From positions 30,819 through 94,818 of the forward strand of contig NZ_VWWL01000028.1 in assembly GCF_011752995.1 (NCBI RefSeq): a stretch of 64,000 nucleotides of DNA, read 5' to 3'. Both the position numbers and the translations under genes were made by a program. Within the stretch, counting starts at the first letter, position 1. Each line of letters begins with the position of its first letter. Shown one piece after another: positions 19,024-27,158 of this stretch. The notes under the pieces are model-generated. The model ran no database searches. It saw nothing but the letters and a program-made list of their open reading frames with translations, and had not been told where the DNA came from. Source of the DNA: Burkholderia sp. Ax-1724. Its GTDB lineage: Bacteria > Pseudomonadota > Gammaproteobacteria > Burkholderiales > Burkholderiaceae.

Positions 19024-20244
19024 TCAATCGCAGGGCAAGCGGAAAATCACGCAATAGTTCGCAAGCGCATAGCGATTGCCGTGCATGTCGCTCAGATCGC
19101 TTGCCGATCGATCCGAATCGCACAGCGTACCGCGCACACCCGAGGCCGGCCCCGCGTTCCAGGCGAGAAACCGCCCCGTGTCATCGCAGTTCATCTGATT
19201 GACCGGCGTCAGGCCATAGCCGACCATTACGGCACCACTCAGCGCACGAGCAGCAACCAGTTCGACCTGTGTCCCATCGACGATCCGCGTGTGCGAGATC
19301 GGGACGCGGCCCGTCTGGTCATACAGTTCGAAGCCGTTCATCCCGTCGTCGAGTTGCCGGACCAGCGACGTATCGAAGCGCAGCGGCGGCACCGGCGCGT
19401 GAAAGTCGACGCCAACGCGAACGCTGTCCCGTTGCCGTGCACGCGTCGGCTCGAGCGGCCGCCATTTCTCGCCCGTCGTCAGCCAATGGGCGATGCTTTT
19501 TGCCAGATAGTGCCCGTACCAGCGATAGCCGTGATTGGTCAGATGCAGCCCGTCCGCATACGGGAACGGGTACATGGGCGCCACGAGATGCAGGTTCGGG
19601 TTGTCGCGTGCTTCCTGCCAATGCGCGAGCGGAATTTCAACCGAGGGATGCAGAGCGGTTCCCGCATAGCGCCCATGGCTGGCGGTCTGATAGAGAAACA
19701 TCGGAATCGGACAGGTCACGCCGGTCACCGCTTGCAGGTCCGCTTCGAGCGTGCGTTGCAGCAAGGCGACCTGAGCGCGATATCCGACGAGTCCCGTGCC
19801 GAGCAACGCATCGGCTTCACCCTGCATCAGCGCCAGCGCCGATACGCGGTAGGTCAGTCCGCGGCGCTGCGCTTCCGCGCGCGCCCACCGTACCTGCTCG
19901 ACGATGTCGCGATAGGGCGGCGTGTCGCGTTGCAGGTTGGCGATTTCTTCGCCGCCCACGCCGACCGCACTGACGATAGTCCGATGCGCCGGCCGGCTCA
20001 CCGGCCGCAGACGGCCAAGCCAATGGGCAAATCCGGACAGACAGGTTTCGACTTCCGCTTCGAACGCATCGACCAATGCTTGAGGCTGCTTGCCGAGCGC
20101 CCGGATACCGGTGTCGTACATGAGCGTGCGCTGGAGCGGCGTGGCGAGCGCAGGCGCACCCTGCGCGCCGATCGCAAGCGATTGCCCCGTGGCAATGAAA
20201 TGTTCCAGATCGTATTCCGGTACAGGCGGGTGTGAAGTCGTCAT
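19024..20244 (-). CDS. SGNH/SASA-type carbohydrate esterase (sialate O-acetylesterase-like)
   Basis: A 406-residue serine esterase. The nucleophile block is ATGQSLAIG with Ser22; the family motif QGEAD is at residues 141-145; the catalytic Asp-His block is DGLHLTNHGY with Asp231 and His234. These are the landmarks of the SASA (PF03629) branch of SGNH hydrolases, which deacetylate sugars or cleave other esters. There is no signal peptide, so it is probably cytoplasmic. ATG 20244 starts the conserved region; upstream in-frame ATGs at 20280 and 20364 are less likely because the latter runs into element C. The esterase has its own promoter with element C and so may serve the same pathway as the peptide region. 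Confidence 0.75.
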   Translation of the reverse strand: MTTSHPPVPEYDLEHFIATGQSLAIGAQGAPALATPLQRTLMYDTGIRALGKQPQALVDAFEAEVETCLSGFAHWLGRLRPVSRPAHRTIVSAVGVGGEEIANLQRDTPPYRDIVEQVRWARAEAQRRGLTYRVSALALMQGEADALLGTGLVGYRAQVALLQRTLEADLQAVTGVTCPIPMFLYQTASHGRYAGTALHPSVEIPLAHWQEARDNPNLHLVAPMYPFPYADGLHLTNHGYRWYGHYLAKSIAHWLTTGEKWRPLEPTRARQRDSVRVGVDFHAPVPPLRFDTSLVRQLDDGMNGFELYDQTGRVPISHTRIVDGTQVELVAARALSGAVMVGYGLTPVNQMNCDDTGRFLAWNAGPASGVRGTLCDSDRSASDLSDMHGNRYALANYCVIFRLPCD

Positions 20245-20339
20245 GGGGCGGTGGCACACGTTGTCGCGATTCGATGACATGGCAATGTCGGCCGACCATC
20301 CTATGTGCGCGGAATGCGGCGCACAAGCCAGATCAGGGT

Positions 20340-20364
20340 TATCGCGATCAACGATTCCGATCAC
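20340..20364 (-). promoter_or_regulatory. Shared 25-bp element, copy C (upstream of esterase)
   Basis: All fixed positions match copies A and B. It begins 96 bp upstream of the esterase ATG, nearly the same distance as copy A to its gene. Beyond the 25 bp, it shares CCC, GA and CTGGCTT with copy A at the same spacing. Confidence 0.6.
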
Positions 20365-20377
20365 CCCATGGCAACCC

Positions 20378-21724
20378 TCACGCGCGCAGCGGAACCGGCG
20401 CCGCCTTGCGACGGGTCACGAGCAGCAATACCGCGCACGCCGACAGGAGTTCGAACGCGGCGGCCACGAGAAAGATCGGCGTGAAGTCCCATTGCGCCCG
20501 GACCATCGCGCCGCCAATCGCCGGACCGATCATGCCCGCCACCTTGGAAGCGCCATGCGCCCACGCCACGCTGGTCGCGCGCATCTCAGCGGGAGAGATC
20601 GTCGCGCAAAAGGCATTCAGCGCGCCCCAACTGCTGTTGTACAGAAAGCCGAGCGCCGCGAACGCGAACGGTGCCCATTGCGAATACACGTCCATGGTCG
20701 CAATGACCGCGACGATCAGCGCGGACGCCGTCAGATAGCTCGGCAACACGCGCGCCGCGCCGAAGCGGTCCATCACGAAGCCGCTGCTCGCCGTGCCGAT
20801 CACGCCCGCAATCGCGCTGACGGCAAGCAGTCCTGCGATGTGCGCCATGGGCATGTGACGCGTGAGGTGCAGCAGCGTCGTGGTCCACGAGTTGTTGATG
20901 TAGCTGAAAATGCCGGTCGCGAGGTAAGCCCCCCAGAGCAGCAGCGTAACGGCCGCACGGCCGTTCGTGAACAACACCTTCGGCGAAAGCTTGTACACGC
21001 GCTGATGCTTGTCGTGCACGGCATAGCGTTGCCCGGGCGCCGCCACGAACGCCGGATCGAGGCGGCGCAGCGTGTTGCCGATCGCCGGGTTCGCGGGGTC
21101 GCGCATCGCCAGGAATTGCAGCGACTCGGGCAGCCATAGCCACAGGCAGCCCGCCAGCACGAGCGGCAGCAGGCCGCCCACCCAGAACGCCGCCTGCCAG
21201 CCGAACGGCAGTATCCACGCCTGCACGCTCGCGCCGATGAGGTTGCCGCCCGCATAGCCGCAAAACACCACCGAAACCGCCGCCGAGCGATACTTCGCGG
21301 GCGCGAACTCGTTGGCGAGCGTAATGGCGGCGGGAATCACGGCACTGAAGAACAGCGCCGCCGCGAAGCGCATGACGTCGAGTTCCAGCACGCTGCGAAC
21401 CTGCGAGGTGGCGATCGTCAGCACGGCAAACACGGGCATGGCGACGAGCAGCACGCGCCGTCTGCCGAAGCGGTCCAGCATCGGGCCGGAAACCAGCGTG
21501 CCGATCAATAGCGCCAGTTGCTGAAGGACGAAGACCTGGGTCAGCGCGGCCGGATGTACGTTCAGCCCGTGCGAAAGCGCGGGCAGAATCAGCCCCACCA
21601 TGAAGATGTCATAGCCGTCGACGACCATCGTCGCCGCCAGCAGCGCAACGATCAGGATATGCAGCCACCGCAGCGGCTGATTGCCCAGTAACGTCCCGAC
21701 GTTGAGCGTCGTCGTTTCGTTCAT
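20378..21724 (-). CDS. MFS transporter, aromatic acid:H+ symporter (AAHS) family
   Basis: A 448-residue inner-membrane symporter with twelve predicted helices. The first helix ends in VDGYDIFMVG, the DGYD/DGFD signature of the AAHS group (PcaK, BenK relatives). The loop 2-3 motif is GPMLDRFGRRRVL and the mid loop has LPESLQFLA. Upstream, at 21846-21876, is a copy of the 31-bp operator-like sequence S1, so it belongs to the LysR (29447) regulon. It would import an aromatic or related carboxylate. It follows the PrpD-type gene in the same direction after 145 bp. Confidence 0.9.
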   Translation of the reverse strand: MNETTTLNVGTLLGNQPLRWLHILIVALLAATMVVDGYDIFMVGLILPALSHGLNVHPAALTQVFVLQQLALLIGTLVSGPMLDRFGRRRVLLVAMPVFAVLTIATSQVRSVLELDVMRFAAALFFSAVIPAAITLANEFAPAKYRSAAVSVVFCGYAGGNLIGASVQAWILPFGWQAAFWVGGLLPLVLAGCLWLWLPESLQFLAMRDPANPAIGNTLRRLDPAFVAAPGQRYAVHDKHQRVYKLSPKVLFTNGRAAVTLLLWGAYLATGIFSYINNSWTTTLLHLTRHMPMAHIAGLLAVSAIAGVIGTASSGFVMDRFGAARVLPSYLTASALIVAVIATMDVYSQWAPFAFAALGFLYNSSWGALNAFCATISPAEMRATSVAWAHGASKVAGMIGPAIGGAMVRAQWDFTPIFLVAAAFELLSACAVLLLVTRRKAAPVPLRA

Positions 21725-21845
21725 GCTGTTGTCTCCATTGTCTTTATGTCGTGATGACGGTGACCGCGATCCGGCCCGCGCAAGCAGGCCGCGGCGGACG
21801 CGAACACGTTAGCGAATCGGTTCCGGCCGAAGCAAGCGGCCATTG

Positions 21846-21876
21846 GGCTATGCCTCTATAGCCCGAACACTATGAG
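21846..21876. promoter_or_regulatory. 31-bp LysR-type operator candidate, copy S1
   Basis: The plus strand reads GGCTATG, three bases, CTATAG, eight bases, CTATGAG. It aligns without gaps with S2 (29391) and S3 (34216): all share GGCTATG at 1-7, T at 10, ATAG at 13-16 and CTATG at 25-29. CTATG(N4)YATAG is a LysR-type dyad. It lies about 120 bp before the AAHS transporter and overlaps the end of the PrpD-type gene. Confidence 0.6.
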
Positions 21877-23201
21877 CCCGGCAGATCATGCCAAAACCGC
21901 GCGCACAACGCATCGAGTTGCGCAGGCTCCGTCGCGGCGCGACGGGCCGTGTCGACGAGGTCCGCCGCCGGGTGCGCGCCGAGCATCCGCGTCGCCTTGC
22001 CGGCGAGTTCGTCCATGCCGAAACGCAGGGCCGGATCGCCGGCGCTGTCTGCAACGGTAAGCTCGTGCGTGCGCGCACCCGCCCGCACACTCACGCGTGC
22101 CGGCCATTTGGCGGGGTACAGGCCGTCGAGCGACGGGTCGGCCGTCACTCGCACACGCGCCGCAAAGTCGGCGAGATCGGCCGTCCATCGCAAGCCGTCG
22201 CGCGCGACGTCGTCGAGCGACGCCGGCTGCAACGCCGTGAGCGCGAGTTGCCCGCGCACGCTGACGAGGCTCGCGAGCCGGCCGGCCTCGGGCGGCTCGC
22301 GATCGAGCATCGCCGCGTAGGCGGACGGCACACGCACCTCTACCGCTTCGATCGCTGCGGGATCAAGGCCATCGGCAAGCAGCGCCTGCAAACCGTGCAC
22401 CGCCGCCAACGCCTGCTTGGCCGCGCAGTGAGGCTTGACGCTGATCGACTCGCGCGCGGGCGCATCGCTGTCTTTGCGCGCCAGCCACGCAGCATTCGCC
22501 GCTTCGCCGCCGATGCGCCCGAGCCACGCATCGTTGAGCAAAGCGACGTCGCCGTCGATGCCGTCGGCCGCCGCCAACGCCGCGACGCAACCGGCACGGA
22601 CCGCCTGGCCGAACAGCAGCCAGCGGCCCGGACGCTGTCCCGTGGCACGGCCGATCGGCGGCGGCGTTTGCGCCGCCGCCAGCGCGAGCGCATGACGCAT
22701 CCGCTCCGGCGTCAGGCCGAGTAGCCGGCCCGCCGTCGCCGCCGCGCCGAACGGCGCCACCATGTAGCTCGGCCATCCGCCGCGCGTGAGCAACGACACG
22801 CCGCCCAGCGCGAGCGCAAGGCGAATCGACAGTTCCTCGCCGACGAACAGTGCATCGGCAAAGCGCGACGGCGCAGCCTCCCGCGCGAACGACATACGCA
22901 GCGTCAGCGCCGCGGGCAGCACGATCGCGCTCGGCGTGACGGCGCTAGACCGGTGAATGTCATCGACTTCGGTCAGCCGCATCGTCGCGGCGAGGCTCGC
23001 GCAGGCGGCGAGCGGCCCGCCGTCGGTATCGGCGACGAAGCGCCGCACGGCCTGGCCTTCCGCGCTCGCCGCGCCCGCGAGCAAAGCAATGGCCGAATCG
23101 GCGAGTTGCAGGCCGATCGCCTCGCGATGCGGCTCGCTCGACGCCGACGCCGCGAACCCGGCGAGTTCCTCGATGAACGTGGACACAGGCGTGCCGCTCA
23201 T
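21870..23201 (-). CDS. MmgE/PrpD family protein
   Basis: A 443-residue protein of the MmgE/PrpD fold, which includes 2-methylcitrate dehydratase, cis-aconitate decarboxylase and many uncharacterised isomerases or dehydratases. Family-like features are the helical N-terminus with a DSAIALLAGAAS block, EVDDIHRSSAVTPSAIVLPAAL (the conserved His/Asp region of PrpD), GRLLGLTPERMRHALALAAAQT and SVKPHCAAKQALAAVHGLQAL near the middle. ATG 23201 overlaps the preceding stop by ATGA, so it is the translationally coupled last gene of the hyu operon. The reaction is unknown; hydration or isomerisation of a ring-opened carboxylate is a reasonable guess. Confidence 0.8.
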   Translation of the reverse strand: MSGTPVSTFIEELAGFAASASSEPHREAIGLQLADSAIALLAGAASAEGQAVRRFVADTDGGPLAACASLAATMRLTEVDDIHRSSAVTPSAIVLPAALTLRMSFAREAAPSRFADALFVGEELSIRLALALGGVSLLTRGGWPSYMVAPFGAAATAGRLLGLTPERMRHALALAAAQTPPPIGRATGQRPGRWLLFGQAVRAGCVAALAAADGIDGDVALLNDAWLGRIGGEAANAAWLARKDSDAPARESISVKPHCAAKQALAAVHGLQALLADGLDPAAIEAVEVRVPSAYAAMLDREPPEAGRLASLVSVRGQLALTALQPASLDDVARDGLRWTADLADFAARVRVTADPSLDGLYPAKWPARVSVRAGARTHELTVADSAGDPALRFGMDELAGKATRMLGAHPAADLVDTARRAATEPAQLDALCARFWHDLPGS

Positions 23202-24295
23202 GAGGCGAGCGAGATGCTCTCGCGGCCGTCGGCGGCGACCGCGAGCGGCACGCTGCCGCGCCACGGGCCGTCCGGCAACGCGAGTTCGACCGAGAGCACC
23301 GCGAGGCCGCCGGCGGACAACGCCGCGACCGGTGGCCGGTCATGCGCGGCCACGACCGACAGCGGATACACGCCCACGCTGGTCTCGAGCGTCCACGCGT
23401 TCAGCGCGCCGCCGCCCGGCACGTCGGCGAAGCGCGGCGCCGCCCGCGCGACGGAGAGCGACGCAGCGGCATCCGTCAGCCAGCGGCTCGAGGTTTGCCA
23501 CGACAACGGCTCGCCACCCGACGCGACACAGCGGTTCACCCGCACCCAGCTGCCCTTGTAGGCGACCGACAGCTCCACCGCGTAGCGTTCGCCGAGCGGC
23601 GCGTCGCCCTCCATGCGCGAGAGCGTGGCGTTGCGCGTGAAATCCGGCGCGATCCGCAGCAGCACTTCTTCCGCGCCCGCGCGGCGTGCCGACGCTTCGA
23701 TCGCCGCCAGCACCTCGGCGGCACGCGTCGCGCCGGCCGGGATCGCGAGCAGCGCGGCCTCGCCGATCGCCGTGGCGCGTTTCGCGAGATCGAGTTCGGC
23801 GCGATCCGCGGTCTGCCGCAATTGCGCGTAGAGCGCACTGGCGTCGACGAGACTGTCTTCACCGAATGCCTTCACGAGCGGCTCGCCCACGGACCACGGC
23901 AGCCCATCCAGACCAATCACGCCGATGCGCGCCTTGCCGCCAGAACTATCTCCGAGTCCCTGCTCGCGCAGAAACTCCCCTGTCTTCTCGCCAAGACGCG
24001 GCGCCGACACGACCTCGCCCAGATGCGAAACCTCGCGAATCCACGGATGCACGCGCGGCGTCAGCGCGGCGAGCAGCGTCGGCGCGCCGTGCGGCAACAC
24101 CACCGCGAGCGCCTCGCTCCAGTACGGCACGAAGTGCGTGAGCCACTGCACGGGCGCGGGCTGCGCGAACGACGTATAGGCCAGCACCGCATCCAGGCGC
24201 GCCTCCCGCATCGCCTGCTGCAACCGCGCCACGCGGGCTTCCAGTATCGCTTGCGGGACTTCCTCCCGCGACCAGCTGATCAAACCTCGACGCAT
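23198..24295 (-). CDS. Degenerate M24-fold protein (creatinase/aminopeptidase P-like, metal ligands lost)
   Basis: A 365-residue protein with a creatinase-type N-terminal domain (residues 15-150, DAVLAYTSFAQPAPVQWLTHF) and a remnant pita-bread domain. The strand pair that normally holds two Asp ligands reads YAVELSVAYKGSWVRVNRCV (residues 239-258), with Glu and Arg/Asn in their place. The HGxG block is absent, and the terminal Glu ligand block is not recognisable. It cannot be a classical metallopeptidase. ATG 24295 has AAGGAG upstream. It sits between an M24 relative and the PrpD-type gene in one operon, suggesting a structural or heteromeric partner role, or a new activity. Confidence 0.65.
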   Translation of the reverse strand: MRRGLISWSREEVPQAILEARVARLQQAMREARLDAVLAYTSFAQPAPVQWLTHFVPYWSEALAVVLPHGAPTLLAALTPRVHPWIREVSHLGEVVSAPRLGEKTGEFLREQGLGDSSGGKARIGVIGLDGLPWSVGEPLVKAFGEDSLVDASALYAQLRQTADRAELDLAKRATAIGEAALLAIPAGATRAAEVLAAIEASARRAGAEEVLLRIAPDFTRNATLSRMEGDAPLGERYAVELSVAYKGSWVRVNRCVASGGEPLSWQTSSRWLTDAAASLSVARAAPRFADVPGGGALNAWTLETSVGVYPLSVVAAHDRPPVAALSAGGLAVLSVELALPDGPWRGSVPLAVAADGRESISLAS

Positions 24296-24321
24296 AGTCA
24301 GGACTCCTTTTACGCAGGCGG

Positions 24322-25425
24322 TCAGGCCGGTACACTGATGAGATCGCGCGTCGTTCCCGTGAGAACGTCGCAGCCGCTCGCCGTCACGCGCACCGTATCG
24401 CCGAGCACCATATAGCCGGCCTCGGGGTGATACGTGTTGGGGTGCACGATCAGCGTCATATCGGGCTCGAGCACGAGTTCGACGTTTTCCAGCACGTGCG
24501 GCCCGTCGACGAAAAGGCCCACGCCGTGGCCGCGCACCCGCGTATACGCCGACGTCACGTAGTCCCCGAGACCGTGGCGGCGGAACACGTCGTTCTGCGC
24601 GCGCGCCACGTCGCCGTGCGTCGCGCCGGGTCGCACCGCCGCGATCCCCGCTTCGAGCGCCTCCCGGTAGACCGCATAGGCGCGCAGCTGCGTGTCGGTC
24701 GGCTCGCCGACCACGAGCGTGCGGCAGATCTGCGCGTAGTAGCCGTCGACGCACGGCGTGAGTTCGGTGGTCACGAGATCGCCCGCCGCGATGCGCCTGT
24801 CGCCGGGCGGATGCATGCCGCGCACTTCGCGACCGCCCGTGCCGAGAATCACGAAGTTCTCGGGGCATCCCTGGCTGCGGAACCACGCTTCGACTTCGGC
24901 GATCAGTTCGTATTCGCTGCAGCCCACGCGCGCCGCGTCCCGGAACACCGCGTAACCGGCGTCGGCCAGCGCGGTGGCGCGCGCCACCGCATCGGCTTCC
25001 GCCGCGCTCTTCCTGACCATCAGCCGGTCGAACCACGCGGTGGCCGCCGTCATGCCCGCGCCCAGTGGCCCCCGGGCAAGACGCGTGGGCGCCACGCCGG
25101 GTGCCACCAGCGCGGCCTGCGCCGCGCCGCGCGCGGCAATCCAGGCTTCGGCTTGCGCGAGCGGATCGGCCGAGCACGACACCTGCACCGCGGGCTGCTC
25201 GGCGGCGAACCGCGCGGCCTCGGCGTGGCTGGCGACGAACACCCGCGCGGCGCCGTCGCGTTCGATGCAGGCGATGGCCTCGCCTTCCATCGGCGTGAGG
25301 TCGAGCGCGTAACGCAGATAGTCGCTGTGCCACGCGTCGCCCGGCACCACCAGCAGATCGAGCCCGGCGTCGGCCATCGCGCGCCGCAGACGGCCCGAAC
25401 GCTCCTGATGAAGTTGCGCGCTCAT
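24322..25425 (-). CDS. M24-family (creatinase/Xaa-Pro peptidase-like) protein with altered metal site
   Basis: A 367-residue pita-bread protein with the usual two-domain layout. Only one of the five canonical ligands (Asp, Asp, His, Glu, Glu) is retained: the positions are Glu221, Gln232, His300 (RGHGVGL), His328 and Asp343. Creatinase, a metal-independent member of the fold that releases urea from creatine, shows similar losses, so a C-N hydrolase acting on a ureido or amidino group fits better than a peptidase. ATG 25425 follows AGAGGAGG and overlaps the hyuB stop by ATGA. Coupling to HyuA/HyuB suggests it acts on their ring-opened product. Confidence 0.75.
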   Translation of the reverse strand: MSAQLHQERSGRLRRAMADAGLDLLVVPGDAWHSDYLRYALDLTPMEGEAIACIERDGAARVFVASHAEAARFAAEQPAVQVSCSADPLAQAEAWIAARGAAQAALVAPGVAPTRLARGPLGAGMTAATAWFDRLMVRKSAAEADAVARATALADAGYAVFRDAARVGCSEYELIAEVEAWFRSQGCPENFVILGTGGREVRGMHPPGDRRIAAGDLVTTELTPCVDGYYAQICRTLVVGEPTDTQLRAYAVYREALEAGIAAVRPGATHGDVARAQNDVFRRHGLGDYVTSAYTRVRGHGVGLFVDGPHVLENVELVLEPDMTLIVHPNTYHPEAGYMVLGDTVRVTASGCDVLTGTTRDLISVPA

Positions 25426-27158
25426 GGTGTCGCCTCCTCTTCGTCGAGCCGCACGCCGTAGTCGCGCAGTGCCCCCGCGACGCTGACATAGCCCTTTTGC
25501 AGATCGTCCTCGATACGCTCGCGCGCGCGCTCGCGTGCCTCGCCGTAACCGCCGCCGCCCGCGGTCCAGAACGTGATCGTGTCGCCGGCGGCCAGCGCGA
25601 TATTGCTTTCCTTCGTCACCGAGCGTTCCGCGCCGTCGTGGCGCCGGATCATGGCCGCGTTGCTCGCGCCCGGATTGCCGCCCTTCGCGCCCCACGGCGG
25701 TTCGATGATGCGTTCGAGGTTGACGTTGACGGTGCTCTTTTGCAGCGCCTTGTAGCGCAGCACGACGCCCAGACCGCCGCGATGCTCGCCCGCGCCGCCG
25801 CTGTCCTCGCGCAGCTGGTGGCATTCGACGAGGAACGGATAGCGGATTTCCTGCAGCTCCACCGGCGTGTTGCGCACGTCGCCCTGACAGATCGACACCG
25901 AGGCCGATGCGCCGTCTTCCTTCGCGCGCCCGCCCCAGCCGCCGCCGAAAATATTCATCAGCACGTAGCGCTCGCCGTTTTCCTCGCGCTGCCCGTAGAA
26001 GGAGCAGCCGCCCATGTCGCCCTTGTGAGCGGCCGGCACGAAGTCGGGCAGCGCTTGCGAGAGCGCGCGCAGCAGCGTGTCGATCACGGTCGGCAAGGCG
26101 ATGCTCCACAGGCCGAGCGCCGCGGGCGGGCGCGCGTTGAGCATGGTGCCTTCCGGCGAAATCAGCGTGAGCGCGCGGAAGCAGCCCTCGTTGACGGGCG
26201 CGTGCGGCATCGTGATGCATTTGAACGCGACGCGCGCCGCCGACAGGCCGCCCGAGTAGCCGGAGTTGAGCGGCCCCGGCACCTGCTCGTTCATGCCGGA
26301 ATAGTCGATGGTGAGATTCGAGCCGTCCACGATCACGGTGACCTTCACGCGCAGCGGCACATCGAGCCGGCGCCCGTCGCTGTCGAGCCGCGATTCGGCG
26401 GTATGGACGCCGTCGGGAATGCTCGCCACCACCGCGCGCGCCTCGGCTTCCGCCTGGTCCCACGAGGCCTCGATGCAATCGCTCACGGTCTGCACCGTGT
26501 AGCGCCCATAGAGTTCGGCAAGCCGGCGGCCGCCGAGCTGGCAGGCCGCGATCTGCGCGCGCAGGTCGCCGAGCGACGCCTCGGGAAAGCGGATGTTGTC
26601 GGAAATCATCTGCCACACGCCTTCGTTGCGGCGGCCGGCCTCGTAGATCTTGATCGAGCGCATCTGGATGCCCTCGTGGAAGATCTCGTAGGTCTGCACG
26701 TTGCCGAAGCCCGTGCGCAGGCCACCCACGTCGGCCCAGTGCGCGCGGTTGGCCGCGAACGCCACCACCTTGCCTTCGAAGAAGCACGGCGTGTACACGA
26801 CGACGTTGTTCAGATGCTGGCCGCACACGCCGGCGTGATTCATGATGATCACGTCGCCGGGCGCGAAGCCGTCCAGGCCGAAGCGGTCGATACCGTCCTT
26901 GACGGCGATCCCGAGGTCCGCGAGAAAGATCGGCAGGCCGCCTTCGTTCTGGCAGATCATCCGGCCTTCGGTATCGATGAGCCCGCAGCAGAAGTCGCGC
27001 ACCTCGTAAATCATCATGTTGTACGCGGACTTGCACAGCGCGAGCGCCATTTCCTCGGCGTAGGCGATCAGGGAATTGCCGACCACTTCCAGCGTGATCG
27101 GGTCCACGGCGGGACGACGCGCCGCGGCAACCGCTTGAGAGGTTTGCTGGGTCTTCAT
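25422..27158 (-). CDS. hyuB: Hydantoinase B/oxoprolinase family subunit
   Basis: A 578-residue subunit of an ATP-dependent hydantoinase/oxoprolinase/acetone-carboxylase superfamily enzyme. Family blocks are VDPITLEVVGNSLIAYAEEMALAL, PGDVIIMNHAGVCGQHLNNVVVYTPCF, HWADVGG and the late GGGWGGRAKEDG and AGDTITFWTAGGGGYGEARER. ATG 27158 follows AAGGA and overlaps the hyuA stop by 4 bp. It works with HyuA to open a cyclic imide or lactam with ATP, or to carboxylate a ketone; caprolactamase and acetophenone carboxylase are relatives, so sequence alone does not fix the reaction. Confidence 0.9.
   Translation of the reverse strand: MKTQQTSQAVAAARRPAVDPITLEVVGNSLIAYAEEMALALCKSAYNMMIYEVRDFCCGLIDTEGRMICQNEGGLPIFLADLGIAVKDGIDRFGLDGFAPGDVIIMNHAGVCGQHLNNVVVYTPCFFEGKVVAFAANRAHWADVGGLRTGFGNVQTYEIFHEGIQMRSIKIYEAGRRNEGVWQMISDNIRFPEASLGDLRAQIAACQLGGRRLAELYGRYTVQTVSDCIEASWDQAEAEARAVVASIPDGVHTAESRLDSDGRRLDVPLRVKVTVIVDGSNLTIDYSGMNEQVPGPLNSGYSGGLSAARVAFKCITMPHAPVNEGCFRALTLISPEGTMLNARPPAALGLWSIALPTVIDTLLRALSQALPDFVPAAHKGDMGGCSFYGQREENGERYVLMNIFGGGWGGRAKEDGASASVSICQGDVRNTPVELQEIRYPFLVECHQLREDSGGAGEHRGGLGVVLRYKALQKSTVNVNLERIIEPPWGAKGGNPGASNAAMIRRHDGAERSVTKESNIALAAGDTITFWTAGGGGYGEARERARERIEDDLQKGYVSVAGALRDYGVRLDEEEATP

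Noticed and set aside
21725..21845. Promoter palindromes other than S1
   Set aside because: Nothing with the symmetry or recurrence of S1-S3 was seen.
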